Shown here piece after piece: positions 1-25,734 of a DNA stretch of 64,000 nt (the stretch's first letter is position 1; each line of letters starts with the position of its first letter). A model generated the notes under the pieces. The model was not told where the DNA came from. It saw only the letters and a list, made by a program, of their open reading frames with translations, and ran no database searches. A program made the translations under genes and the position numbers. The stretch is from positions 8,809,441 through 8,873,440 of the forward strand of contig OU744451.1 of NCBI GenBank assembly GCA_916610825.1. The letters are read 5' to 3'. Source of the stretch: Haliclystus octoradiatus (Eukaryota > Cnidaria > Staurozoa > Stauromedusae > Haliclystidae).

Positions 1-240
1 CACCAACAGGGAGAGGATGAATGAGGGTTAATATGACCGTTGATAAACAGAGCCTCTGTGAAGGTGGACCAGCTTTGCTAATATAGATGTTGTCGCCACG
101 AAGGGCAGACGTGAAGAGGGTTGATATATTACATACAGTGATTTACATTACAAGGTATACGTGATTACAAACGGAAGCTTTACATTTAACAAAGGAAATA
201 CATTATGGATAAGACAATAGACATAAAACAATCCACTACA
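1..240 (-). mobile_element. Partial LTR of an LTR retrotransposon, cut by the window edge
   Basis: Bases 1-240 read on the minus strand match most of the LTR-like unit at 35300-35641 with scattered substitutions. Its edge at 240 reads TGTAGTGG on the minus strand, compared with TGTAGCGG at the start of the other copy. The rest of the LTR lies left of the window, so whether it is solo or part of an element cannot be told. The two copies are inverted relative to each other and 35 kb apart. Confidence 0.6.
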
Positions 241-959
241 ATAAAACTTTTTGGCTGACTAACATTTGTTGCAATAATTTTTTTATTTTTCATTTTATAC
301 AAGCCAGATTTGTAGTGAATATATTTAGGTATGAGATGCAAAGAATTTTGAAAATCGGTTGAAAACTGATTTTAACACAAATAAAAGAAGCAATAAAAAC
401 TCATAAAAATGTCCTCGAGTTACCCCTGATCTAGTCACGACCAATTCTTGGAGGATCGACGTTTTAAAACTCCTGAAAGATTTTATCAATAAACTAGAAC
501 GTTAAATAATTCGCATGGGATATATTGAAATCCGTTGAAATTGATGGGGCAGTGTCGTTCGTGAGATTATCAGTAACATGCATTGTTTTCTCCGTCATGT
601 ATTACCCCCGGGCGCGATTTGACCTTGCCAAAAGGCCACTCCACTATATTAAAGGAGCAACATTGCCCGTTGGTCACTACGAGCTCAACTTGAATTAAGA
701 TTAGCATAAATTCAACAATCAATGCCAGTCATGGCTTCAAGTTTCAACATGTACGCTCGTTTTTGGTAGGATGATATATATATTGTCTGAATTTATAATA
801 ATACTGTGTAATATAATATCAAATGTTGAAAAACATCAACGAGAGTGCTCAATGCTATTACAGAGCATGTATAAATAAATATTCAAAGAATACAGAGTTA
901 TCTTCATGACTCGGCCGAGTTTCGCGTGAATTAAATATCGCCTGAAGAGAGTTTAAATA

Positions 960-1090
960 AATGTAATGTAGACGGTGTCGCCCTACCGAAGGCACCCGTA
1001 CCACTGTTCTATTTCCAGGTAGTAAGTGGGTTGGTGCAAACGAAGAAGGGTAGCGCGCTGGACACCCTTCTTCGGGATCACTCTCGATTA
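960..1090 (-). repeat. SINE 3'-end fragment with a 10 bp hairpin
   Basis: Bases 963-1010 repeat almost exactly the left end of the SINE at 15011-15394 (the block containing GGTGTCGCCCTACCGAAGG). It is followed by an inverted pair CGAAGAAGGG at 1041 and CCCTTCTTCG at 1064, a 10 bp stem with a 13 base loop. The tRNA-like head is not present, so this is a truncated or partner-LINE-derived 3' end. Confidence 0.5.
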
Positions 1091-3099
1091 GTGCAACGAT
1101 TAACAACGATTAGACAAAGCGGAAACAACACTATATTTCAGGGTCGGTAACAGCTGGATTCTCTCATTCAAACTTGTTGTTGATTCCTTTTGATAATTAG
1201 AGTTGATAATCATTACATCATTGTTATTGCCGCCGGCCAATGCCTTTGTTGAAATCAATATAAAATATGGAACAATATATCAGACACAAATAAACACAAA
1301 CAATAAGCTCAATAAAGTTTGAAAATCAAATGAAAATGTCCTCTCTGAATTATGGCAGGTCCCAGAAATCATCACCTAAAAATGTACAAAAAAGTCTAAT
1401 CTTATAACATTTTAACTACTGCAAACAGCATAAACACACATGTTAGATAGAATAGGGGAAGTCTGATTACGAGCAGCCTTCCGTAATCTTAACAGCCCCA
1501 CCGCCCCACACAAATAAATAGGATGATTATAAAGTACTAAAAACAGCATGAGTGTATATTATTAAAATAACCATGCAAATAATTTAAAAACATATTAAAC
1601 ATTGATTCATAAATTACTACATTGGTTGCCTTGCCGACAGTAAAGGCGCCGAACCATTTCTAACAAATGACAGTTCAAAGAACGTGAAAACAGTGTGGAG
1701 AGACATATATTCGATAAACATGAATGCAACGTTAAACGTGAACAAGCACAAAGTAATAAATAATATATTGGAATAAACACTGGCAACACACAAACAGTAA
1801 TTATGAATCATACTTGGTGTAAAATTTCGAGCAGAGAACTGTTTTCATTATAAATAACAAAAGCCGTGAACTATTGCAAAGGCATTCAACAATAGCAAAA
1901 GCCGTGAAATATTTTTACACAACGTTTGTACGAATCCCATGCATTATAATAATCAAAACAAAATAGAGTAAACAATCTAGACAATCATTCGACAACATAA
2001 ATAAAGCCTAGATAGACATGTGACAGTGGTGTTGATAGCAGTAAAGCGTCGAAGCAATTATTTTGAACAAGAGTTCGACAAATTAGTGGCAAGTCTATTT
2101 TCAACACGGCGAACTCACAATAATCAAAACACGACAGCAGTGTATAAACTTGAACAACGTAGAAAAGGAACATTTTTCAATGCAAAACAAGTGCCTCAAT
2201 AAAGTTTACTCAGTAAATTGTAGTGGTTTTGCTCGAGTGTACATGTGAATTTGCGAAGAAAACGTGTCAACAACGATCATCGCAGGTAAAAACAGTTTAT
2301 CTCGACCAAAACAAATGGACAACAGATTAATAAATAACAACAGTATATCACTACTAACCTTTCACGTTAACTGGGCAACTTCTAAATCCCCATAAATCCT
2401 TTGGCAGTCGACGGTCCACCTCAAACAGCAGAGCCAAGGGCAGCGACGTCGAAGCATGGCAGAATAAAATGGCGTCCTTCTCGGCGGCCGTTGGCAAACA
2501 GTTTTTAACCAGAAATAAATTACAATAAGCCAAACAAACTGTGCCTGTAATTTTGCCAAGGTTTAGTCGAAATAATCTTCATAAATAGCCTGCCATTGCA
2601 GCCGAGAAGAGGTGTGTCAACAGACAACAGCGCTCAGTAAAGTAAAAGGCCAGCAAACTTCGAAGCCGCTGTGCGCCCTTGTTCGTCGAAAACGATCGCC
2701 TTCCCTTCGACGATGATAAAACGACAAGTTGTAGTGATTCCAGCAATAAAGTAATAACAAGCAGCAAAACAATTGGTCTGTAATTGTCGATGCACACACA
2801 AGAACAAGTAAACTGTGGAATAACAACAAGACAAAACCGCCAGCCATTGTGAGAGCACGTAGTTAGATATATTGAAGGACAATACAGTTGCGTTTAGCTT
2901 TGCGGCGCTAAAATCCGTAAGAAAAGTAAAACTTAAAAATTAATATAAAATAAAATAAAAGTCGTAGCGAAATGAGACTAGCACCATAGGTCTTGGATAT
3001 GTACGACAATTTTGGCGCTATGGAAGTCGACTCTGAGAAGCGCACAGGAGAAACTATCTGCTCGGAGCGGTCATTTTCATTAGCTTTACTACAGGTTCA

Positions 3100-3194
3100 C
3101 GGCTCGTCGCGCGGCTCCTTGCGTGCGGTCGCGCCCGCTTCGCGGGCGCTTGCAAAAAATCTCGGGGCTTCGCCCCTCGCTTCGCTCGGCCACT
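3100..3194. repeat. GC-rich cluster of TTC-loop hairpins
   Basis: An island of high GC in AT-rich surroundings. It contains GCGCCCGC-TTC-GCGGGCGC (8 bp stem) and GGGGC-TTC-GCCCC (5 bp stem), followed by the imperfect CGC-TTC-GCT. The shared loop TTC suggests one short foldback unit repeated with different stems. It abuts the SINE at 3195. Confidence 0.55.
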
Positions 3195-3651
3195 AGATGA
3201 GTGGCTTTTTTCGCTGAGAGCAATGATTTTAAAGGGGCAAAATTGACCGGCGACCGCTGCGAGCACAAGCTGAATTTATGCTTAGCTTAATTCAACCGTC
3301 TCGCTTTGAAACAATTGTTATACACAGGCCTAACTTGTAATAAAATTCATGTCAACAATGAACATGGTGTTATAACAATAAGCGTGCACGTGATCCTAAG
3401 TGCGTAGCGCCTGCCGGTCATTTTTGCTCCTTTAAACGCTCTTTGTTGATCTCAGCCGCGATGATGCGCCGCAACTAATCACGATGCAATTCGCTCGGGA
3501 CCATTCCATCCGCCATCCTCACATGGTACTCCTCATTTGATGATTCAGATAAAGTCAAGGCTGAGTTGACCTTAGGGGGTTTGAGCCACAGTCGATCAGA
3601 TATGATCCGACCTGAAGTTCGGTTGCTCTGCCATCTGAGCTAATCCTCCTA
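3195..3651 (-). mobile_element. tRNA-derived SINE, copy 1, split by a MITE
   Basis: Read on the minus strand it starts with a tRNA-like head: an A-box-like TTAGCTCAGATGGCAGAG, then a decayed B box (GGCTCAAACCC instead of GGTTCAAATCC). The body is shared with the copies at 15011-15394 and 37777-38034, ending in the block that reads GTGGCTTTTTTCGCTG on the plus strand. A 197 bp MITE interrupts the body at 3234. The B-box changes and the insertion suggest an old, inactive copy. Confidence 0.75.
3234..3430. mobile_element. Short TIR transposon (MITE) inside the SINE
   Basis: It has terminal inverted repeats of about 24 bp: left GGGGCAAAATTGACCGGCG, right (reverse complement) GGAGCAAAAATGACCGGCA. 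It is flanked on both sides by TTTAAA, whereas the SINE copy at 15 kb has a single TTTTAAA at the same place, which gives the empty site. The duplication could be TTAA (piggyBac-like) or the whole TTTAAA; the palindrome makes this ambiguous. No coding capacity. Confidence 0.75.
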
Positions 3652-5054
3652 AGAGAGTTTCACTTGAAGTAATGAAGATATCCCTTATTCTTTGAATATC
3701 TATTTAATAATAACTGACAATAAATAAAAGTATAGTTTCAGTCCAAAATCATCCTCTCTTTCCCCGCAAAGTATTCTTTTGTTCACACAAGTCACATATT
3801 CCATACAATCTAAGAAGTAAAGGTACAGGAGAGCCTTGTAAAGGGTATATACATTAACCTATTGTGAAACTCGGAGTAGCGAGAACCGGTATGTCTATTT
3901 TTTGATTCATCTTACTATGTTTTATTGAACATAAATCTAGCCTTCTCTAAGTCGTGCCTCCTACCGATTTCTTCTATAAGGCGTGCCTGATTCTAACCGA
4001 AACGAGAATCTCAGCCTTTTCCATCTTCAATATTCATAATTTCGAATGGATTTAAGATCAAAAATGTGTACCAGCAGATATCGAGCTCATATCATTGAGT
4101 ACTATATCTTCGTAGGTGAATATAAACTAGTACAGGTAAACCTGCTATAACGGTCACCTATATGCTGCGATCACCTGTCTATAGTGTTCACTCTTGGAAA
4201 TATCCTAATCGAAAGGGGGTTCTCTATAGAACGGAAATGCGAGAATTAAAATTTTTCGTAGTTTTGGGAAACGGAAATTTGTTAAAAGTAGTAGCGGGAA
4301 AGAGAATGTGAAATCATTAAACAGGACTTGGTGCATGCGTTGGAACGTGAATTCTGAAAACATTTCTCCAGATGCACTAACCTGATCTTGGTGTTGTATA
4401 ATACTAAATACGTAATATACTATGTACTATAATCAAAATGAGATAGATTGGTGCTTCCTAGGTTACAATGACCTTATTGTAATTGCACTTCCGGACAGCA
4501 CGTTGTCTTGATTGTTTTATCCATGTTTTGTCTAATGAGATCATGAGCCAAGCCGAAAGTTGAGATTTTCACTTGAAATTCAATTGAGTAATTGTGATAT
4601 CCTCCACCCCCTGACTCGCAGGTTCTGTTTTGATTGTGTGAATCGTGTTTTTCACAACCCCATCTAACAAAGGGTCTCAACACTGCAGGGGCACTTCATA
4701 CTAGCTGTCATCTTTTTCAATCATTTTATTTTTGCTTCTTTGTTTATGTTTTGTCGTGGGAACTTATGTAGTCAAATAAATTTTTATAGCCTATACAAGT
4801 TACACATGCAGATACATTATTTTTAATATAGCATATCCGCACAATTTTGTTACGTCTGTTTGTGTGTAGCAAATTCAATTTTGTGGTCAACTTTATGGAT
4901 CATCACATCAAGACGTTGTTATAAATGGGAATATAATTGGCTTTGCAGCTGCAGAGACTTCAAGGCTAATACAGTATGTTGGTCAAATTACAACTATTTG
5001 CTAGAGAATCTGTCTTACTATTTTGTTGGTGACATCAACAGAGATGTGGTGGTA
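3652..5054. other. 5' flank of the kinase gene
   Basis: No gene recognised. A truncated copy of the mariner-type MITE lies at about 4131-4205. The reading frame of the first kinase exon stays open upstream to about 4860 but has no ATG before 5055. A splice-acceptor-like tract ending in CAACAG at about 5041 means an upstream non-coding or coding exon cannot be excluded. Confidence 0.4.
4131..4205 (+). repeat. Truncated copy of the CAGT-ended mariner-type MITE
   Basis: It begins TA then CAGGTAAACCTGCTATAACG and continues with the same text as the copies at 29015, 36073 and 37039 (CACCTGTCTATAG), then the similarity stops. The right TIR is missing. Confidence 0.5.
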
Positions 5055-18779
<13,725 letters not shown>

Positions 18780-20477
18780 AATAAGACCAATTATTTAATA
18801 ACTGAACTTGATCTTCAAGTTATATAAATTTATACGTATGAGAATTCATTTCTACCCTGTGATATGGTTTATTATTTTATCATAAATATAGTTTTTTTTA
18901 AGTAATATGTACATAATAAATTATATATTTTTATTTTATATTAGATAAAGATTGTACAGCTGTTGAATTAACTTTCAAAATGAATGTAAAACTTTTGAAA
19001 GAAACCAATCAATAAGTCAAATGAAATAGTTTTTGTTATTTTTGTCATTCAGTATATTCAAGATAAACCTGTCACGGCGACCACCTCAACCAAAGAGGTA
19101 CCTCTATCGATGGCCATGGTCAATACTCCTTTACCATGCGTGCAGACAAACTTTTCCTTTGTATTCTCACTATTCTAAGAAAAGTCTGTCTGCACGCAAG
19201 CTTAAGACACCATCTGGAGTCAAAATGTAAACGAGATTGTCAATATGCGAATCAGACACAAATGTATTAGTTTAAGAAACTATAGTCTTTTTTAAGCACG
19301 AACATGTCCCGTGTGAACATATTAATCATCTCATTTACAAGCTACATCAAATCGTGACGTAGAACGTGTAGATTCGTTCAGGTGCCTAAAGGTTCTGTAC
19401 TTCTATCTTCTTCAGATGATTTAACCTAACGTAGATAGCGACACATCTAGAAACAATTATCTTATTTTAAATACACATTTTCTTAAACTCTTGGTATTCT
19501 AAACCTGAAACATTCTAAAATGAAGAAAATATATCCACTTCTATGCATCCTATAGGCTAGGAGTTTTCACGTGCAGTGGTCGGTCTCGGTTCATCATATT
19601 ATTTTGGAAGTTTTCAAATGATCATAATTTCCTTCTTCAGTTTGCTGCTGGGCTATATTTGACATTTGAATTACACTGTAACAATGTTGATTCTGACTAA
19701 TTTGATATATTAAAACCTTTATATGATCTCGTGTTTTGTACGATAAACTGTAGTTGGGTAATTTGGTAACCATTTCTAAATAACACGCAACAACTATTTT
19801 TAACAACAGTGTGATTAGATAATATATACTTAAATTTATAACAAAATAGTTTCGCTGTCATTGAAGATTCGACATTCGATGGAATCATTGTTTCGGACTA
19901 TTTGAATTACTGGTATTATTTTGAAACGTGTACTTGTACGAGGTATACTTGCAAAGCAAATGCAAACGTATAATGCAACGGGTTTTTGTATATATTAACA
20001 CAGTACTATGTTGTCAATTGAACATTCAGAATTTCTCTCTGCTAGGTGCTGTCCTGATATACGGCCTTCAATTCCGATCCACTATGCCAGAGGATATGCT
20101 ATTTAAATGAATGCACTTGCGGTCGATCTGAATGTCCGAGTAAACCCTTTATTCCATTTGGGGTCCATTGTTCAGACGCTTAGGCCTACACAAAATCCGA
20201 TTTTCATTTCGGATCGGGCATCATCAGGTGAAATTCATCAGAAAAGGTCGACGACGCCTCGCACTATTTAGAGGCTAGAGACGGAATTATAAAATTGTAA
20301 TCCAAGGAGACATGATGACGTCATGTCGCCAAGAGGCCTCCGAGTCTTTCTAACCCCTAAATATTAAAGTATGAAGTCTCAGATCATTGTGTAGTAAACA
20401 GGCGGTAGCGTAACAGTAAACCGTGTGATGGATGGGTGAGATTTAACCAAAGACATATTGAGGTCAAAACCAGATTA
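18780..20477. other. 3' UTR of the kinase gene and convergent spacer
   Basis: A poly(A)-signal AATAAA lies at about 18915, some 135 bases after the stop. A hairpin with an 18 bp stem (GCGTGCAGACAAACTTTT against AAAAGTCTGTCTGCACGC, one mismatch) spans 19138-19197. No gene recognised. Confidence 0.5.
19138..19197. repeat. Strong hairpin downstream of the kinase gene
   Basis: GCGTGCAGACAAACTTTT is followed after about 24 bases by AAAAGTCTGTCTGCACGC, its near-perfect inverse. It may be a very small MITE; no target duplication was identified. Confidence 0.6.
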
Positions 20478-20785
20478 AGCCCCGGCCAAATGAAGCCAAC
20501 ATTTTGCCAACTTTTTCACAACAGCGATATTGTGAAAATGTTGGCTTCATTTGGCCACCCCAGCCAACATTTTCACAACATTTACACAACATTGAACCAA
20601 ATTTTGATCAAATGTTGTGAAAATGTTGGCTTCATTTGGCCAACCCTAGCCAACATTTTCACAACGTTTGATAAAATTTCGCAACAATGTTGTGAAAATG
20701 TTGGCTGGGGTGGCCAAATGAAGCCAACATTGTTGTGAAATTTTATCAAATGTTGGCAAAACGTTGGCTTCATTTGGCCGGGGCT
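20478..20785. mobile_element. Harbinger-like multi-hairpin MITE, copy B (intact)
   Basis: 308 bp between TTA (20475-20477) and TTA (20786-20788). The ends are AGCCCCGGCCAAATGAAGCC and its reverse complement. The inside is a chain of units of the kind GCCAACATTTTCACAAC and inverses GTTGTGAAAATGTTGGC, so nearly every segment has several possible inverted partners. No ORF of significance. Confidence 0.85.
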
Positions 20786-21231
20786 TTACAGTGGCGTTAC
20801 CTGTTTAAATCGCGAACGAATTTTTCACATCTATATAGGAATGGGCTGGTTTTACTTCGGGATCCTCCAATTTGACAATGGAAGAATATGAATTCCGTTT
20901 TGACGAGTTTTCTGGAAATGATGTCAAGATGTATAAAATACCAATTATATTACCCTGTCCCTGCTTCTGTGGCAACTATAAATTCGATCTCAAATACATC
21001 GCAAGGGCGAGATTTACTTTTACCTCTAGTGACTTCCCCACTCATCTCTGTGTTCTCCTTAGTCCTTTGGTCTTCATTATTCATTGGAGTACATACAAAT
21101 AGTATCTTACTATGTAGAGCACCAATGCAAACAAATCAAAACTTTGAATAAATATCAACAAACATATTTTTAGTATTGCATCAGAGCTAAAATATACAGT
21201 TTGGTGTTGTTATTATTCACACATTCGCATT

Positions 21232-24200
21232 TTACAGTTCATCCTTTTTCTCGCTTTTATCAACGTCTTCCTTTTTTTCATTCTCGATAACTTCTTCATC
21301 CGCATTTTGTTTTGATACGACATCTACATTTTCTTCATTTTCCTGTTGTTCATCAGTGTCGTCTTGTTCCTTCTTATTCTGTCTAATTGCTGTTTCTCTT
21401 TCAGTCTCAGCTGTTGGGAAAAACCAAAAACAATTTCAGTTATATATACCTAAAAATGCGAAAGTCTGCATGTGAGTATGTTACTGTGATAGAGATAGTT
21501 TATTAAAGACACATAAACAACTATAATAATACTTCATAAACTCAAGCACAAAATCTATTACATCTCTAAAGTTTTTCAAAGCAGCAATTAAAGAACAATT
21601 ACACCTTTAATGCTGACAAATCCCCAAAAAACATGTTGTAATAGCCTTCAATTTAAAATATTTTTATAGTACCAATTATTGTTATTAAAGTTAGTTCATT
21701 TATAATTACATATATTACTTCATATTCATGTATAAGCTTTTAAATGTTGTTCCTGTTGCTAGATACGTTAAACTTAGATTATTTAGATTAAATAATATTT
21801 TTGTTATAGAGGACCCTGAAAACCATCTAAGATGAGTGAGGTTTCCTCTTTAAATATCAAATATAATTATTTATTGGATTGGCAGATAGAATATTTAATT
21901 ACATGTATTTTTTAGAAGGCCTTATTGTTCAGCAGTTGTTTATTGATGCCTGCATTCGTTGTTATAATTATTTGTGACTGTGTGTGTAGTCCAGTGTTTT
22001 TGTCCTTTTCTCAGTCGAGTTTCAAGTAAGATATTTGAGTTATGTATAGATTCGATGTTTTCCAGTCGTGGTTCGGACGGGATTCGATATTTACTATTCG
22101 TTCAATTTTGCAGAAGGAAAATAATATACAGTTTCAAATGTGTTAATTGTATGGCTTTCATTTTCAATATCAAATTTAAACGGTTGTCAAATTCCAAGAA
22201 CACATCTGTTATTTAAATTAACCCAGCAACGCGGGTGACTCATTGCTAGTAATCTATAAAACATCCAATCCTAAACATATCGTAAAATTGTAGGATTGTA
22301 AGGTTGTAAGGTTGTGAGGTTGTAAGATTGTAAGGTTTTTACATCAGGTCACATGATCGCAAAACTATCCATCACATCTGATATGACGAGTGAGGATTTT
22401 ACGATATTTGCATTATGATTATTGCATTATTGCTTTAAACTATAACTAAATTTCTTGAGTGATAAAAGTTAGCAAAGAAATTGCACGTTTCGACATTTTA
22501 TGACACCTTCTTATAGTATGCCATAGCTTATGTCATTGTTATTACTCAATTAATAAGAACATACTGAGAAATTTCTTTGGCTGGTTTTGCTTCTCATCCA
22601 GTATTTGAGGTTTCTATTAGATATTTGAGCATCAAAGCCTTAACTATTTGTCAATTATTATTCAATTGCCCCTGTGGAATACTACGAACTTTTCATGAAC
22701 CGTCTAAAAAACAGTTGATGGGGTTCAACAGCAGCAATTCACATTTTATTTCTATGTGATACTGAATGACACAACGGATATTGTTGACAAGATAGAGGAG
22801 TCTATGTTATGTAAACAGAAAACATCCTTACTTTGAAATTCTGTATGTGAGTCAGCAGCGTTCAGAATTTCATCAAAATGTAACTGAAGTGCTTCAAGAC
22901 CATTCTACAAAATAAATGATAAAATATTGTGTCAGATTCCTACAATCCGATTGGTTGATTTCTATGTTTCGAAACATATTCTGTGACTCCCAGCTGAAGA
23001 AGCATAAATAATTATAATGAATTATTAAAGAAATGGCAACAAAAGTTATCTCAATTTTCATTTCTTACAAGGACATTGTGAGTATGGACGTTGAATTGAA
23101 ATTTGGATTTAAATCTTTTTTCAAAATTCAAACCATGAACTTCCTTGAGACAAACGGTTCCTTCATACAGTTTGTGCGTTCAACAACTTATCGCTTGTTT
23201 CTTTCAACATTTCTCGTGAGATAAATACGAATACAAACACAGCAAATGTTGTAAGGACCCTGAATCAATCACAGCCTAATTTTAGACAGTATATAATTAA
23301 GGGTTGTACTCAAGCAGTGCTCTATCGACTTTGGAATCAAGGCAACACCAATTACGCATGGAATCATTATTAAGGTCGAACTTAAATAAGATATCTATCA
23401 CAGATAAAAAATGGGAAATTAAACCAGGTAGGAATACGAGAGTTTGTATGGAGAATGGGACATAAAATCAGTTTTATGTGGGGATATTAAACAAGGTGGG
23501 ACATTTAAATGGGGGATATCAGCCGAGTTTAATTGCAGTAGACTTGGAAGTTTTTGTTAAGTGTTACTTATCAAATCAATGATGGATCAGGGACCATTAA
23601 TTATTTATGATGTCAATAGCAAAGTTGATGACAGCATCAAATGCCCACCTATGGAAAGGGCTCATTGACATTAAATGGCCCGATTCTATTGTTCGTGAAT
23701 GTTCAAAACGTTCATGAACTGTTAATGAACTCTTCATGAACTCAACATTAAATGGCCCGATTCTATTGTTCATGAATGTTCAAAACGTTAATGAGCTGTT
23801 CATGAACTCAACATTAAATGGCCTGATTCTATTGGCCCAACTTTACTGTTTATGAATGTTTAAAAAGTTAATGAGCTGTTCATAAACTCAACATTAAATG
23901 ACTCGATTTTGTTGTTCATGAATGTTTAGAAAGTGAATGAACTGTTGATGAACTCAACATTAGATGGCCCGATTTCACTGTACATGAATGTTCAAAAAGT
24001 TAATGAAACTGTTCACAAACTCGACATCAAATGGCCCAATTTTACTGTTCATGAATATTCAAAACGTTCATGAGCTGTTCAATTAAATAAAATTAAATAG
24101 CCCGGTTTTATTGTTCATGGATGTTAAAAAGCTAATGAACTGTTCATGAACTCAATATTAAATGGCTTGATTTCATTTTTCATGAATGTTTAAAAAGTGA

Positions 24201-25698
24201 ATGAACTGTTCCTGAACTCAACATTAAATGGCCCGATTCTATTGTTCGTGAATGTTCAAAACGTTCATGAACTGTCCCAAGTATTCAGTGAAGTGAGTTC
24301 AATTAAACTCTGTACAAAAAGCAAAATCAAATGGTAGTAAAAAATCAATCTTCAAAGAAAAAATCAATCAAAGTATTCCTTGAAGCGTTATTTGATTTAC
24401 ATTGTACTAACCTCTGTAAATTTTAGTTTTTCAATATCTGCATGATCAATTAATCTATCTCCAGTCAGGTCTAGTTGTTTAAACATCTGGAAATTGAAGA
24501 CAGATAATAAAACTCAAGTATTGCATTCATTCATTGTCTTTATTCAAGAAGGATGAACTGGTAAGCTGTACAGCATATCTCCCCCGGGGCCTTCAAATGC
24601 ATGAAAGTCAGGCTAATTCAAACATGAAAAAAACTTTCAAAATTGTGAATAAAATAAAAAACCAAAACTTTACATTAGACAGACTGTCACAAATTGTGGA
24701 ATTCTGGTACCCGGTAGAATAGACTATTCAAAATTAGTTTAATTGGATTTCTATGTTATTTTTATTTGAAATGCATGTCATTGGCAGTACTTGATTTGAA
24801 GTTTTAACAGTTTTAAACCTCATTATTCAACCTCATTTTAGACCACCAAAGTACTTACTTTATATATGCCTAGGCAGTTTGCTTAACATTCCCAATCAAC
24901 TCCAAAACATTTATTCTTAATTCTTAAAAGGGAAAACAGTACCAAAGTGCAATCTTGGTGGCACTAGTAAAAATCATTGAAAAATCAGCTTCCCCTGTGA
25001 AACAGTTTGTGGACAATAAATAGCCAAGTTTTCAAGAAATGTTATGAACTATTTATTTTTCCAATGCTTAATGGGCAAATAGTATCTACATACATAGTTG
25101 GTGGAGCCCTTGAAAATCATTAAATTAAAAGAACGGTGAAGCGCTGTCGCATTTATAATAGTATATAATAGAAGTCACCATAAATATTTTCCATTGAGTA
25201 AAAACTGTCTGATGATTGCAGTGAAGCTTAAGTACTGTAACAGACACTAAGAATGTGTTTTCTTTGACTCAGTCACCATAGTTTATTAGTTATATAGTAT
25301 ATGAATATATAATTACACTTGCCTTGCGTAGGAGTTTTCTGAATGATTTCTGTCGAAATAAATGTTTGTTTCTCAAATTTGGAAAAGAAGAAAACTGGAA
25401 TAAAAACAGGAAAATATTCAAATTGAAATACTGGCCAAGTAGCCAACTAGCAACAACAAACACAAGATCTACAGCAACAATGTAAAACTAGAAAAGGAAG
25501 CAAACAAATGAGATATGACAATATTGCACTACAATGCACTGATAATGAATACCCTGTGAAAAACAGATCAGGAGTTCATTAAACGTTAAAATGGCCCCAA
25601 ATTTCATGAACTGTTCATGAACTCCAAAACTGTTTTTCGCAAGGGTTATATTCAATCAAAAAATAAAACCTATAATAATGCAGAACTACAATGAACTC

Positions 25699-25734
<36 letters not shown>

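Larger units (their letters stand above)
241..3194. other. Intergenic stretch without a recognised gene
   Basis: No ORF here has recognisable protein character; the small frames have skewed composition and lie in AT-rich DNA. It holds a SINE 3'-end fragment near 960-1020 (same text as in the SINE at 15011-15394). A 10 bp perfect stem lies at 1041-1050/1064-1073. A TIR-like stretch at about 654-720 resembles the MITE end at 3234. A GC-rich hairpin cluster lies near 3100-3190. Confidence 0.5.

Noticed and set aside
858..2882. Several minus-strand frames of 60-82 codons
   Set aside because: They overlap in different frames, lie in repeat-like AT-rich DNA, and have no splice context or domain.
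2993..3266. GC-rich frames on both strands
   Set aside because: They are produced by the hairpin cluster and SINE end; the palindromes keep both strands open.
20436..20773. Frames of 63-100 codons on both strands
   Set aside because: Translations of the palindromic MITE; the same peptide motif repeats because the DNA units repeat.
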